Assembly (NCBI GenBank): GCA_963575645.1
Contig: OY754464.1
Span: forward strand, 61,230,948-61,294,947
DNA length: 64,000 nucleotides
Source: Xanthostigma xanthostigma
Taxonomy: Eukaryota > Arthropoda > Insecta > Raphidioptera > Raphidiidae
Direction: 5' to 3'
Of this stretch, positions 24,840 through 36,431 are shown piece after piece. Numbering within the stretch: position 1 is the stretch's first letter; each line of letters starts with the position of its first letter. Under the pieces are notes generated by a model. It saw only the letters and a program-made list of their open reading frames with translations. It made no database searches and had not been told where the DNA came from. The translations under genes were made by a program, and so were the position numbers.

Positions 24840-25695
24840 GCGGCCATATTGTTGAAGCTACATCTGTCAAATTGATTGTCATTTATTCAGTGTGTTTCAT
24901 GGATGGATATATAGCGTTCATCAACACGTGCAAATGATAAAATTGTTGTATCAAAATGGGTGTTCTATTCGGGCAACGTTCATCGAAAAATCATCTTCAG
25001 CGATGAGGCCCCTTTCTGGATGAATGGGTACGTGAACAAACAAAATTGTTGAATTTGGAACGATACCAATCCATATGAGACCCGAGAGCGTCCAATGCAT
25101 CCCGAAAAAGTCACTGTTTGGTGTGGATTTTGGGCTGGCGGTGTCATCGGTCCATATTTTTTTGAGAACGACGTTGACCAGGCCATCACCGTCAACGGCG
25201 AGCGCTATATGTCGATGATTATCAACTTCTTTTGGCCTGAATTGAATGATATGGACACCAACGACTTGTGGTTTCAACAGGACGGCGCAACGTGCCACCC
25301 AGTTCATGCCACATTGGACATTCTGCACGAACGATTTGAGGGCTTGGTGATGTGAACTGGCCACCGAGATCGTGCGATTTGATCCCCTTTGACTTTTTCT
25401 TGTGAGGTTTTCTTAAGTCACATGTCTATGCGAATAAGCCACAAACCACAGCGGCCCTCAAAGCCAACATAACCCATGCCACTCAAATTCAGCCTGGTTT
25501 ATGCGAGAAGTCATGGAAAATTGGACATTTCGGATGCGCGCCACCCAGATAAACCGCGGCAGACATTTGAAAATTGAACGATGTTATATTTCACACATAA
25601 TACCATCGATAGGCCTTTCAAACGAATAAAAAATGTCGATGATATCTCACGCACTTTATTTTATTTAAATTTAAAGATAGGAAGCGCTTAATGAA
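24840..25695 (+). mobile_element. Internally deleted Tc1/mariner-type element
   Basis: Transposase-like coding remnants lie on the plus strand. The N-terminal helix-turn-helix part (KLLYQNGCSIRAT, near 24935-24985) is joined directly to the catalytic-domain part (IIFSDEAPFW, then HPEKVTVWCGFWAGG, LWFQQDGATCH at about 25275-25315), so several hundred bases are missing between them. A TGA stop follows in the NKQNC region (near 25048) and the frame shifts near 25350. FSDE and QQDGA supply two of the acidic DDE/D positions. The 3' flank resembles mariner ends, but no matching left TIR was found. Not autonomous. Confidence 0.8.
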
Positions 25696-26230
25696 GGACC
25701 CATTATAATAGAAATAGCAGCACATTTACCAGACACTTTGATGTTCGTGAACCATTTTCTTAACACAACTGTGCTAACCCAGTCACTACATACTTTAATA
25801 CAGGACTGACTGTGAATGATATTGTAGATTACAGACGCTCAAAAACACTGCTAAGAAGATAAGAGTGATTGTCTGGAAGAAGTATCATGTGGAGTATTCA
25901 AAACCGACATTTACGTGAACGAAGCTAGTCTTCTAAATAAATAAAAGGAAATCGTGACTGACCGATTGATCTGTCAACGCACAACTCAAACCACTGGACG
26001 GGTTGGGCTGTTTGGCACACAGATAGTTATTATGACATATAGGCATTCGCTAAGAACAGATATTTGATTCAAACCCTAAAAGGTGTGACGAGGGTTCAAA
26101 ATTTGCATATTGAAATCATATAAGATAGATGTATCAATTCGAAAATGCGAAGGACTACTCCTGTCAACAAATAAACAAACACGTATTTCATTTTTTTTTA
26201 AAACAACCCCTTCAGAGGGTGCAAATAGGT

Positions 26231-26600
26231 AAAAAAACAGTTGTGTGGTTTTAAGTAACCACGACGCAAGTGAAACTTTTATTGGATTGTAGGCGTTGGA
26301 TTGTAGACACTTATCCATCGCGATTAATTATAAACAGCAATATTCACATGAATACACGAATAAAAACATGTAAACACTGTACAGCACTTGCCCGCATGAC
26401 AGACTGACTATGTGTTATACATACTACACGGTCAGCTGATGCTAACCATGGGCGCCGCCATATTGATCTTGGCTGCTCTACCGAGCGCCTACTCCGAGAG
26501 CCTTTCACTTTACCCCTACTCCGCGGCCGCCTGTAATGCGACATGCAACAGACGGCCAGAAAAAATCGGGGCGATAGAATAAAAGTTACACTTTAAAAAT
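26231..26600. mobile_element. Repeat family A, copy 2
   Basis: About 95% identical by eye to 15974-16339 over its whole length, with a short insertion near 26401 (atgtgtta for tgtgtta) and ttacactt for ttcactt at the right end. The shared minus-strand frame is kept for about 45 codons and then diverges at the indel. The right end runs straight into a perfect palindrome. Confidence 0.7.
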
Positions 26601-26821
26601 CAACATGAATGTCATTTTCAAGGTTTGTCAGGACGTTGATTACGTGAATGTCATCAATTTTGAAATTTAATATAGAGGTCTACGTCGAGAAAGGAGTAAC
26701 TATTACTCCTTTCTCGACGTAGACCTCTATATTAAATTTCAAAATTGATGACATTCACGTAATCAACGTCCTGACAAACCTTGAAAATGACATTCATGTT
26801 GATTTTTAAAGTGTAACTTTT
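26581..26821. repeat. Perfect palindrome, 119-bp arms, 3-base loop
   Basis: Arms 26581-26699 and 26703-26821 are exact reverse complements around the loop cta. The left arm begins with the last ~20 bases of repeat family A copy 2 (aaaagttacactttaaaaat), so the right arm contains an inverted copy of that element end. No mismatch was seen in 119 positions. Confidence 0.9.
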
Positions 26822-27393
26822 TAATAATTGGAATGCATCTGTGTTTCGTCTCAATCGCGGGTAACGGCTAGTCATAAATATAGCGATAACTTTCTAGATG
26901 TTACATACTCAATGTTGACTTTGTTTACATTTCTTGTTCGCGCTAGAAGTATTTTGCGACATGAAATTCCTTGAACAACACTTAATAAAATCTTACACAA
27001 AGGTATTGTAGCATAAGACGCGTAATACGCATTGATTAATCGCCTATATGCATAATACTTATAATTTATATGCATGCACAATAAGAAATTGCTGTTTTAA
27101 AGGTCGATTTACTTTTGTTATTACAAAAACAATATCGAAACTTTGATAAGCAAATGTTTTGTTCAAATAAAAGACTTTTTTCGAATTATCAGTAATTAAT
27201 TAATACACGTATTTAAAGTATTATTGATTTTTAAAAAAGATCTATACTTCAGTTCGGTAATGATTTATATTATTTAATTGCTTTGCAGCGGCAAAGCATT
27301 AACGTAATTGTAAATCGTTATAAAGAGCAAAAGTTTTTTTCTTTGTTTGTCGCGGCTCTGAGAAACTAGCTTAATTCTTCGGCTAACAAATAG

Positions 27394-27904
27394 TGGAGTG
27401 GATTGGGAAAAAAAGCCTTGAATCCGGTGTCTTGAATCGAAAAATGTTTCCTACAAAAACTGTAGAGTCGAGCTCCCCCGACATTTTGCCCCATAACTCG
27501 GCCATTATTATTGAAGGAAAAAAAATGTTCCAATAAAAGTTGTAAAGAAAAAGAATCCGCGTAAGCTCGTTCCAGACCGGGTCTGATCAGAAAACCCGTT
27601 CGCGAGATATCGCCATTTTAGTGCGCGAAATTTTGAAAAATTGAATGCCATCAGAACGAGCTTACGCGGATTCTTTTTCTCTACAACTTTTGTTTGAACA
27701 TTTTTTCCCCCCGATAATAATGGCCGAGTTATGGGGCAAAAAGCGGTCTTCCGAAACTTTATAGCGGCATATATCCCCCGCCGCCTACTCCGACTTGCGG
27801 TCACAAATTACACCAAAATGTTGGGGGAGCTCGACTCTACAGCTTTTGCAGGAAACATTTTTCGATTCGATACATACCGGTTTGAAATTCCCAATCCACT
27901 CCAC
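27394..27904. mobile_element. Long-TIR element with TA flanks
   Basis: Ends GTGGAGTGGATTGGGAA and its complement are flanked by TA on both sides. The inverted repeats continue inward for about 95 bp and, after an unmatched block on the right, for another ~80 bp (ccccataactcggccatta; agaatccgcgtaagctcgtt). 511 bp, non-coding. The TA duplication suggests Tc1/mariner-type mobilisation. Confidence 0.65.
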
Positions 27905-29184
27905 TAAAAAGGGGATTTTTCGCGTCAAGTGTTTCATTGTTTTTTTTTTTATTTTCAGAAAGTTTCTTCTGTAGGGTAGCCGCTTTGGATATGGTTCAGC
28001 TTTTATTTGTAGGAAATTTTCTCTATACGTTAATTTTGTACGTAAACTGTTTTTTTGCTAGAACTCATATGATTTAGGGAAAATACAGAAAAACGATTTT
28101 TATAATAATTGAAGGCAAGACGTTTTTTGAGAGTAAATCTGCACGCAGCGGCTAAAGGCTCACCTAGCAGAAGGGGGAAAAAGTATGTTCATTTCAAACC
28201 TAAACTGAAGGCATTAAAATCATTTCCAGTTTTCTTCTAATTCATTCCGAGTTTTTACTCCCCAACCATTGGCCTTAAAAGTAATATGAGAGATTTTTTA
28301 CTCTTGATTATTTCCTTGACAAATTAAATCTTTCTCGGGGGAAACTAGTCTTTGTATATATAATATGGGATACATTAGGCGGCATCACTGAGGTCTTTCT
28401 CAGAACAAATTATATAACAGTTTATCATTCGAAAAACTGTTTTTAAAAAACTGTACTTGAATTGTTATTAAGTTTTACAATTTTTGTTTTTCACAGATCA
28501 GTTTGTTTGTTTACACAAATATCAAAAACGCACTTAATTCTCGTTTGACGTTTTTGTAGCATAAAACAATGTATAGACAGGGAATAACCGAAAGTTGTTG
28601 ACTTGCCTCTAAAACGATTCTCAAAATACGATGAAAAAAGGTAACGGACTGTATCTCGAGTGAATTTTGTAAAAATATTCAAAAGGCCGAAACTGCAAGG
28701 AGAAAATTTCTTTTTTTTGGTTATCAAGAGATACAACAGATCCGTCACGATTCTTCTAGGCCCGTAATTGTATCTACTTCTTTCTTTAGTTTTTATAGGT
28801 ATGTGTGTCTGGGACCTGGGTTGGTATTAACTGTCGTAAAAACGAACGCGCCGTAAAGAATTAAATTGCAACAACTGACGACAGAGAGACATACTGCTTC
28901 GAAGACCGTATCTCACCCACGGGTCACTATCGCTGTTATTATTTGACATCAGCATTAAATGAAAAAATATTTTTGGCATAGAATAATTAGTGTAGCGGAA
29001 CAGTGCAGTGTAACGGAACACCGGGTAAGGGTATGATCGTCTAGACATGTGGGGATATGGTCTGACAACCTGACTTTATATCATGAGCCTAATATAATAT
29101 GCTAGAAGACGGCCCATTAAGCGAATTACAGGTTTTGCACTGCGTCAAAAAAAAAATAAAAAAATTTGTCGTCGTGGGACGTCT

Positions 29185-29295
29185 GGCAAATGTGAAACAA
29201 ATTTAAGCGAAATTCTAGTAACTAAATTTCGCCGTGTAACGAAATTTCACCTTGTGACTAAATTTTGCTCTGTAACTAAATTTTGTCCTGTCATA
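29185..29295. repeat. Short element with repeated actaaatttyg units
   Basis: Four ~20-bp spaced units contain aaattt(t/c)g followed by (t)gtnac, e.g. gtaactaaatttcgcc, gtaacgaaatttcacc, gtgactaaattttgct and gtaactaaattttgtc. The left half matches the foldback at 23724-23874. Probably the subterminal repeat region of a MITE. Confidence 0.5.
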
Positions 29296-29375
29296 TTAAA
29301 AACAATATTATATAGTCGGATAGAAAAGCACACGCAGCACACAGCTCACACAGTGTAGTATACTATATTATAGTA

Positions 29376-29526
29376 TATATGTCACCGGGATATTGTCAAA
29401 TCCGTGATATTGTAATTTCACTAGTGAAATTACAATAATATCACGATTGAAAAAGAGTCGTGATATTGTAATTTCACTAAGTGAAATTATAATATCACGG
29501 GTTTGACAATATCCCGGTGACATATA
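29376..29526. mobile_element. MITE: hairpins within a hairpin
   Basis: Outer inverted repeats tatatgtcaccgggatattg / caatatcccggtgacatata enclose two side-by-side hairpins (29403-29445 and 29459-29499), each built on cgtgatattgtaatttcact and its complement, with a 13-bp spacer. The outer ends are flanked by TA-rich sequence. Confidence 0.7.
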
Positions 29527-29812
29527 CACGCGGAGCACAGTCAAGAGAGTCGAAAGCACTGCAGGCGGTGAGGGGGGAGCATCATGCCGTTTGCCGTGAC
29601 GTTTTACTGTCAAGTCGCGTCAATAGATGTTTCACATAAAAAAATGGGGTACATTACACTTTGTGACTTAACTTTTTGGGTAAAATGTTTTTTGGCAGCG
29701 TTTAACCCTTCGACTGCTCCAGACGTATACCTATATACGATTACCTGGGTTTCTGCTCCCGCCATATATTTACGTTTTTTCAAAAAAAATGGTGGCGACC
29801 CTTAGTTAGAAG

Positions 29813-30352
29813 TAGTGATGTGCCGGATATCCGTATCCGCGGATATCCGAGAGAAAAGAAAGATCCGTATCCGTATCCGTTAGTTTTTAGCGGATCTTTT
29901 ACGAATCTTTTACCTTATTAATTTTCAATTCATAGATGAAATTTTATGTATATATTATATAGGTGATTACGTAATAATGAAAAACTGTTAAACTTCATTC
30001 AGATTATTTTTTATTTTTTAAAATCGTATTTGGCACCTTTATTGCAAACATTTATCGTAGTGAGTACCATACCAATAGTACGTAACTCAAAGGTACTAAA
30101 AAACTATATAATGAGATATTGCACATCGATCTTTGGAAAGAGACAATCTGTTATGAGAGTTAACTCTTAAAGAGGTCAATAACTTTTTCCCATAACAGAT
30201 AGTCTCTTTCCAAAGGTCCATGTGCAATATTTACCGCCGCGTACTCTAAGAAAGTTAAGATCCGTATCCGTATCCGCGGATCTTGAAACCAAATATCCGT
30301 ATTCAGATCCGTATCCGCGGATATACATTTTTAACGATCCGGCACATCACTA
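29813..30352. mobile_element. hAT non-autonomous element with ATCCGTATCCG repeats
   Basis: TIRs TAGTGATGTGCCGGAT / ATCCGGCACATCACTA are flanked by 8-bp duplications gttagaag (29805-29812) and gttagaac (30353-30360). Both subterminal regions carry repeated atccgtatccg and palindromic atccgcggat motifs. An inner hairpin at about 30118-30225 (tctttggaaagagac..gtctctttccaaagg) may be a separate foldback. 540 bp, no coding capacity. Confidence 0.85.
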
Positions 30353-31126
30353 GTTAGAACACAAATCCTAAACATTGTTGCGTTTTTTTTTTCTTTTGAA
30401 ATCAGTGCATGTGTCACTGCTCCAGACGTATCTATACGGAATAGACGAAAAAATTGCGCACACAGCTTGCACTCTCACAATATAAATGCGCATTGAAAGG
30501 GTTAATGAGCTGTGTAAACATTTCGGGACTCGGGTGACAGGAAGTGTCTGGTTATATAATATTAAATATTATTTTCGGTAATACCCTGTATACTTAGCAA
30601 TTATTTGCAGTAAATTTTTTTTGACGACTTTGAAAAATATGTTTGTAAAATTTGTCCTTGGATTTGTTTTGAAAAACAAACCGAAACAGCTTAGACACGC
30701 GCACACCTCTTATTTCGTCCAATAAACATCGTTTAGAGTAGGTACGTAGTCAATTGTCAATAAAAACAAGTGCTGGCATCATATTAATGAATTGTTGAAT
30801 GTGTGGCGTCATTTAAACGTGACCAATGGCGAGCGTTCGATCGGCGTCACGTCATAAGACGCGCCAATTAAACGTTTATCCATCGGTCGCGCGGTTTTTA
30901 GTTCTCGTTACTCGACCACGTGTAGTGAAAGGCGACGCCAGTGATGGAGTTTGCCCGTTTTGCAACCGGTATATCGGTGATAAATTTCTCATGCGGCACA
31001 TCGACGATTTGGAGATTATATAATTGATGAATGAAATGAAAAATAAAAGAATGACACAAATGCGTTCGTAAATGAGTGACATACTTTCCATGAGAGTAAT
31101 ATGCGGGGTACGAACTACCGATCACA

Positions 31127-31181
31127 TGACCACTTAGCTCAGTTTATTAGAGCGTCGCAGGTTCGATCCCCCCATGGGCCT
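31127..31181 (+). pseudogene. tRNA-like remnant lacking the anticodon arm
   Basis: A-box-like TTAGCTCAGTTTATTAGAGC is followed after only a few bases by B-box-like GGTTCGATCCCC, so the anticodon arm is missing. It is probably a decayed tRNA copy or SINE head. Confidence 0.45.
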
Positions 31182-31405
31182 AATTTGCGCTGTATTTTTG
31201 TTTTTAAGTAATTTACTATAATTTTTTATAATCGTGGTAAACGTGTTATCTTTTTAATCAAATAATAAGATAATAATAAGAGTGAAATCATTTTTATAAT
31301 ATTCATACAAAAGAAGAATCGCAGCGTATCTTTTCATATACGTATATGTAAATATCAGCGCAGTGCGCAGCTGCTACTTTTTGTATTAATCTAGTTTACA
31401 TGTCA

Positions 31406-32055
31406 TTTTTTGATGAATTCCAGTTCTCCTTCACCAAAAATTATGATCATGGTGTCATTCGATTCGGAATGACATCTAGAAACTTAAAAAAGTGGGGGTT
31501 TGGTTTTTTTGCAAATAACTCAAAAACTATTGCAGATATCTAAAATCACAAAAAAAGATTCTGAAAGAGCAGGAACTTTCCTACAAAAAAGTTCCATCTC
31601 CCGGAACTCCGCCACCAATATTTCACATTTTATTTTAGAGGTGAAAATAGGGCAAAAAAAATTTTATTTCATTTTTATACAAGCTAAAAAACACGAAAAT
31701 ATTGAAAATTACATAAAAAATAGAGAAAAACAATTTTTAGCCCTATTATCACCTCTAAATTAAAATCAGAAATATTGGTGGTAGAGTTTCAGGAGGTGGA
31801 ACTTTTTTATAGGAAATTTCTTGCTCTTACAGAATCTTTTTTTTTGTGATTTCAGATATCTGTAATAGTTTTTAAGATATTCGCCAAAAACCAAACCCCT
31901 CTTTTTTACTAAAATGTTTATAACTTATTTTTATATATTTCGGCCATATTTCGTCCCTTATTTCAGTTTTTTCAAAAAGTTTCTAGATGTCATTTCGAAT
32001 CGAATGATACCAAAATCATAATTTTCGGTGAAGGAGTACTGGAATACATCAAAAA
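31406..32055. repeat. Long imperfect foldback, ~250-bp arms
   Basis: Ends tttttgatgaattccag and ctggaatacatcaaaaa start arms that stay complementary at roughly 80% inwards (e.g. gattcggaatgacatctaga with the matching sequence near 31990; accaatatt against aatattggt). The centre is A-rich. An older MITE-like foldback; no protein. Confidence 0.65.
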
Positions 32056-32245
32056 GGGACGTGTGATTTGTGAACTAGATTATATCACGAATGGACGATT
32101 ATGTCGATCATAGATCGTCATATTATGTAGCAACTGTCCGCCGAAATACGCAACTGATGTATCACAAACGCGCGATTGTATAACACTAACGCAGGTTCAT
32201 GCGACACGAATGCCATGGATTCCTATACGAGGCTGCGAACTCTTA

Positions 32246-32970
32246 AGGTCAATTCACACATGCGGTACTGTGCGCCGACTGTGCAGCGACTGTGTCGATT
32301 TGAACTAAATCGATCACCTGAAGTTTCCATTGAAAATGTATTGAATTGCACTGTTTAATTCACACATGTAGGTCTAGGCACAGACTGTGCTCTGACTGTG
32401 TTGCTTCCGACCGCTCTGAAAGCGATTTCTCAAGGTTACGGTCCGACACGGTAGGAGCACGGTACGTGCATAACCGCTCTAGTGAGAACTATTGGAAGGC
32501 GACCAGAGGGCGGTCGTCATGTTTCGGCCAGTGCTCGTTCATTTTCGGGTGTCACGATTTTGCCACTTTGTGTTCTTTTTTTGTATGTCTGGTTTTACAA
32601 GTTTCAGCAGATTGTCAAAATTCAAGAAAGTCATGCGAAAGTATCGAACAAATTGTTCTGGATCATCTTTGAGTCGAGCAAATGCTGTGTGAAATTCTCC
32701 TTCCTCCCTAGCTCTCCATAAACGGTTAATCCAAATCTTCCTCTTTCTTTTTTTCACCTCTTCCGTTAATACTAGATACGCTCCGCATGCTATCACCACG
32801 TCCTCCTCTCTTGAATCCATGATACAAACCACAAAACACACAGTTTTGTGATACAAACAACCAACTGTGGCACGGTAATAACATGGTTGGTGTGAATATG
32901 CACAACACAACACAGTCGGTGCACGGCTACGATACAGTCGGCGCACAGTACCGCATGTGTGAATTGACCT
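32246..32970 (-). mobile_element. PIF/Harbinger element with truncated transposase gene
   Basis: Perfect 37-bp TIRs (starting AGGTCAATTCACACATGCGG) are flanked by TTA target duplications (32243-32245, 32971-32973), as in PIF/Harbinger. Part of a transposase gene lies inside on the minus strand; the rest of the gene is absent. Perfect TIRs suggest recent activity, necessarily driven by an enzyme supplied elsewhere. Confidence 0.85.
32539..32820 (-). pseudogene. Harbinger transposase, N-terminal fragment
   Basis: From ATG at 32820 the frame encodes 93 residues. It shows the basic stretch KKRKRKIWINRLW and the FVRYFRM...FDNLLKLVKP segment found near the N-terminus of Harbinger transposases and HARBI1 relatives. 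The catalytic DDE region is missing by internal deletion of the element. Not functional alone; the identification rests on motif memory, not on a search. Confidence 0.65.
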
Positions 32971-33791
32971 TTAATATACAGACGCGTGAATGCAAAATAA
33001 AAGCATCGATTGCTAGATTGAGCGAAAGTGCGATTGAGTGTAATGCTTTTGCTAAATCGTGCAGTTGAACGGGAAATTTCGTGTAGGCACAGGGCGCAGA
33101 CCCTGGAGAGGCTCAGAAATGACCAAACCTGGACCAAGTTTTAAGATTAGAAAATTTTTCAAAGGCGCATTTAAGAAGCTCGCACTGGGCACATAAAAGG
33201 CTAGATTTCGGCACTGGCGCTAGCCTTTACAGATAAAATATGTTACACTAGCGCTTCTACTCGAATTTATCCGGATGGAGTTTAGAATACTACCGTTTAT
33301 CTCATTCTAAATAATTGTAGTATATTATATTATCTGGAAAAACCCTTGTTCTTTGTTCAGGTAGTTTTATCCCAAAAAACATCGATGAACTTGCTGTTCA
33401 GTATTTTTCAAGAAGATTTTTCTCAAATTTCACGTTTTTATCTTTAAGCGTACCTATAACCTTTCATAAAGTTTCCACGTATTCAGCCCTTGGTGAACAC
33501 ATATTCTTTTCCATTTTTTAACAACCAATAATGTCAAATTTCGTGTTTTTTAGTTCAGACGGTTTCATTTGAATGGATTCTTTTAACCATCCTTACTTCA
33601 TGTTTTCGGGTCATGAATTTACGGATCTTGGATTTTTCCGTTCTGTTTGTGAATTCGTTTTCTTCACCCGGGTCGATTTTGTTTTGGTGACGAAGTAATC
33701 AAGAGCAACACATTCATAATATTATATCACAATTTATTTTTAAAATTTGTTGAAAATAAATTATGCTCATAAATAAAATTGAATAATAATA

Positions 33792-34213
33792 CAGGGTAAA
33801 CTCAATATAGAGCAATTGAAGGGACCGGGTATTTTATTGCGTTAATATAAGAGTTTTCGTTAAACGGAGAGTAAAAGAAAATAATCTAATTTTACGAATA
33901 AGTGCAGGATTTAATTTTGGCTAAATAAAAAATTTACATAACAAAACTATAACCTGTAAATTTTGTTTGTTGTTGTTTACTGTGCCTGCAGTATTTTAAT
34001 TGTTTCTTTTTACAACAAACAAATGAACAAATTTCTTAGAATCCCATTGTTTTAAATATAATGACGTATATTGTTTCGCTATTGAGAGTGGTTGTTACGC
34101 TACTTAGAGTATTTCAATATATGGATAACAATGTAAACCAAACAAACCTTAGTAATTTCTACGTTTTAAGGAGTTTTTCGTTAAATAGAAGCTGCTATAT
34201 AGAGTTTACACTG
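33792..34213. mobile_element. TA-flanked MITE (pogo/mariner-like ends)
   Basis: Ends CAGGGTAAACTCAATATAG and, inward from the right, CAGTGTAAACTCTATATAG are flanked by TA on each side. 422 bp, non-coding. TIR start CAG and TA duplication fit the Tc1/mariner-pogo group. Confidence 0.7.
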
Positions 34214-35248
34214 TATATGTAATTAGTAATAATTACAGATATTTATAATGTAGGTAATAATAGTCTGTTATGGAATGAGTAGTATAATTTAAATTGCATG
34301 ATCACTTTTGTTGTATTTATTTATATTTTTTATTGTAAATAAGAAAAACAACTGGTGTATTTTAAAAATGTGAACTGATAACTGATAAGAAGTTGTAAAC
34401 AATTTTAAAAATATGTTTATTTAATTTTCTTTGTACGTCATCAATATTTGGCATTTTCGACATATAAACTGCAGTGATTTGGGTCCCGCTAAATGCGGTA
34501 GTGTCTTATGGGTTCCAATTTTTGGTAGGCGGTTAGGTTCCAAAGAAAAGTATTATGAAATTATATTAAGTATAGTTGTATTATTATGATCATTGGTCAT
34601 TGAAATACAATTATTTTAAGGTGACTGTTCAACGACTGTTGAATATGACCCCTTGTTCATCCGCATAGTTCTGTATTACGAGCATTTGAATGTGTGTGAT
34701 GCATACAAAATAAATGGAAAAGTTTCAGAAATCTACAATTTCTATGAAATTTCTTATTCAATCTTTGATAGTAATGCTTTCAAAATTAACTAGAAGTCGG
34801 TTCTTTCCATATGACTGAGCCAGATTTTTGTATGTTATTTTACCTAAATAAACGATTAAAAATCAGTTAAAAGATAAAAATTGCATAAGTTCAACACGAT
34901 ATTGTATACAGAAAAAAGTTAATAAAAAAAGAAATTGTTGAACAAGCTAAATTTGTCAGTAGGTATATATTTTTAGCATCATTTGTAAAGAAAAAAATTT
35001 AAAATGTTAATTAGACATCCCGTAATTTAAAATCTCATACCGTGCTGTAAAGAAATATTTACAAATATCACGTTTATTGAAACCATTTTTTGTGACTACG
35101 TTATAGTTTGAAATTTTAAGTAATTGCATTATAAATGATCAATTGTCATAACACGTGCGACTTGCGAGACAAGTTAGTTGTCAAAATAATTCGCACTAAA
35201 AATATTTTGGTTCAAGTACAGTGGAACCAAACCGGTATTCAAGTATAC

Positions 35249-35300
35249 AGTAGAATCCGATTAACCGAACATGTTTTGAGATAGTGTCGTCATCGCGCAA
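35249..35300 (+). repeat. Isolated pogo/Tigger-like terminus
   Basis: After a TA the sequence CAGTAGAATCCGATTAACCG looks like a pogo/Tigger terminal repeat, but no partner end was found nearby. A similar end in the other orientation (cgaggtccgatttaaagaag, then ctactg|ta) closes at 37881. Neither has a recognisable body. Confidence 0.35.
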
Positions 35301-35427
35301 AACAGTTTTGTAATGTAACATTAATTTTCGTTTACGTATTCAATAAAATTAATTACTGCCTCCAAACAAACACGATTTTGTAATGCAACATTAACATAAC
35401 ACGTCAACGGAAATACGCGTGGGGAAC

Positions 35428-35968
35428 TGTTTTTTTTATTATTAACGGGAATCGGCTTGTCACCAGTAACACCGCAGCCTTTATGGATTATTGTGTTATC
35501 TATACCAATCTCTTATATCACTAATTCCAGTATCCTCGTTCCTTGCACTAGCTTGTGCAGTTCGTGGACGATTGATATAATCTTCTGGACTCATTCTGCA
35601 TTGTCCAAAGCCTCGCATTCACACAGAATATGATACGCCGTTCCCGTCTTCTTATTGCACTGTCTGCACTTTAAGTCCCCGTTAAACAGTCCGATTCTTT
35701 GGAGGTGTCCTTTCAGGGCACAATGTCCTGTCAGGAGTCCTACCACGAGACGAAGATTGTTCCTACTAAGTTGTAGTAGTTCTTCATTCATCTTTCGGGA
35801 GGGCCTTGCGTATTGCTGCCCGGAAATTTGATTCCAGTATGTCTTATGCTGATTTTTGATCCATTCCCGTATTTGACCCTGTACTGTGCTAGGGAACTGG
35901 AAGTATGTACTGTTTAGGCCTAATCCTATATGGGATATAGGAAGTCGGTCCGAGTTGTGTTGGACCAC
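35428..35968 (-). mobile_element. 5'-truncated non-LTR retrotransposon (RNase H-bearing LINE)
   Basis: The minus-strand frame from 35968 to 35591 encodes the C-terminal tail of a LINE ORF2. It has LSRNNLRLVVGLLTGHCALKG-type sequence (RNNLRLVVGLLTGH) followed by a C-x2-C-x(n)-H-x4-C zinc-knuckle-like end (CRQCNKK...YHILCEC). This tail is seen in I/LOA-group elements behind RNase H. The 3' UTR runs to a short T-run at about 35428 (poly-A on the minus strand). The reverse transcriptase is absent, as usual for 5'-truncated copies. Confidence 0.7.
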
Positions 35969-36431
35969 TTATTTACTACGTGAGTTTATAACGTGAAAAT
36001 TAATATTCAGTAGCAGGTGTATAATTAACCTTTTGTGTTATCAGTTATTGACTGTTATCACAAAAATGTAACGACACAAGTGCTAAAAATAGTTTTTATA
36101 GTGAATTTAACAATGTGGTCATAATTTTGCGTTATATATTGTTTCAAAAAAACAATAGTAACTACAGCAAAACAATATAATTACAAATATGAAAATTTTA
36201 ACCGAAAAATACATATATAGAAATTCATAGCTAATAATAAATAACAACACATCTAAATCAGGTAACTTTCAATGAATATTGCTTACCCAACCGCGGAAAA
36301 CTAGGCTAATAATGTTTTGTTATTGTTTGCTGAATTCTATTATTAAAATATACAAAGAAAGTAGTTCTAATTTAGATGTTATAATTGGTAGAGTTAAAGA
36401 AAACTTACAAACTTTACCTCTTTATAATATT

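Noticed and set aside
27508-27804. 98-codon minus-strand frame
   Set aside because: Lies inside the long inverted repeats of a MITE; no protein features.
30826-31023. 65-codon frame with CPFCNRY-type zinc-finger look in GC-richer DNA
   Set aside because: Only one half of a finger and a single His; too short and isolated to call a gene.
32339-32720. Plus-strand frames of 60-108 codons in the Harbinger element
   Set aside because: Shadows of the minus-strand transposase fragment.
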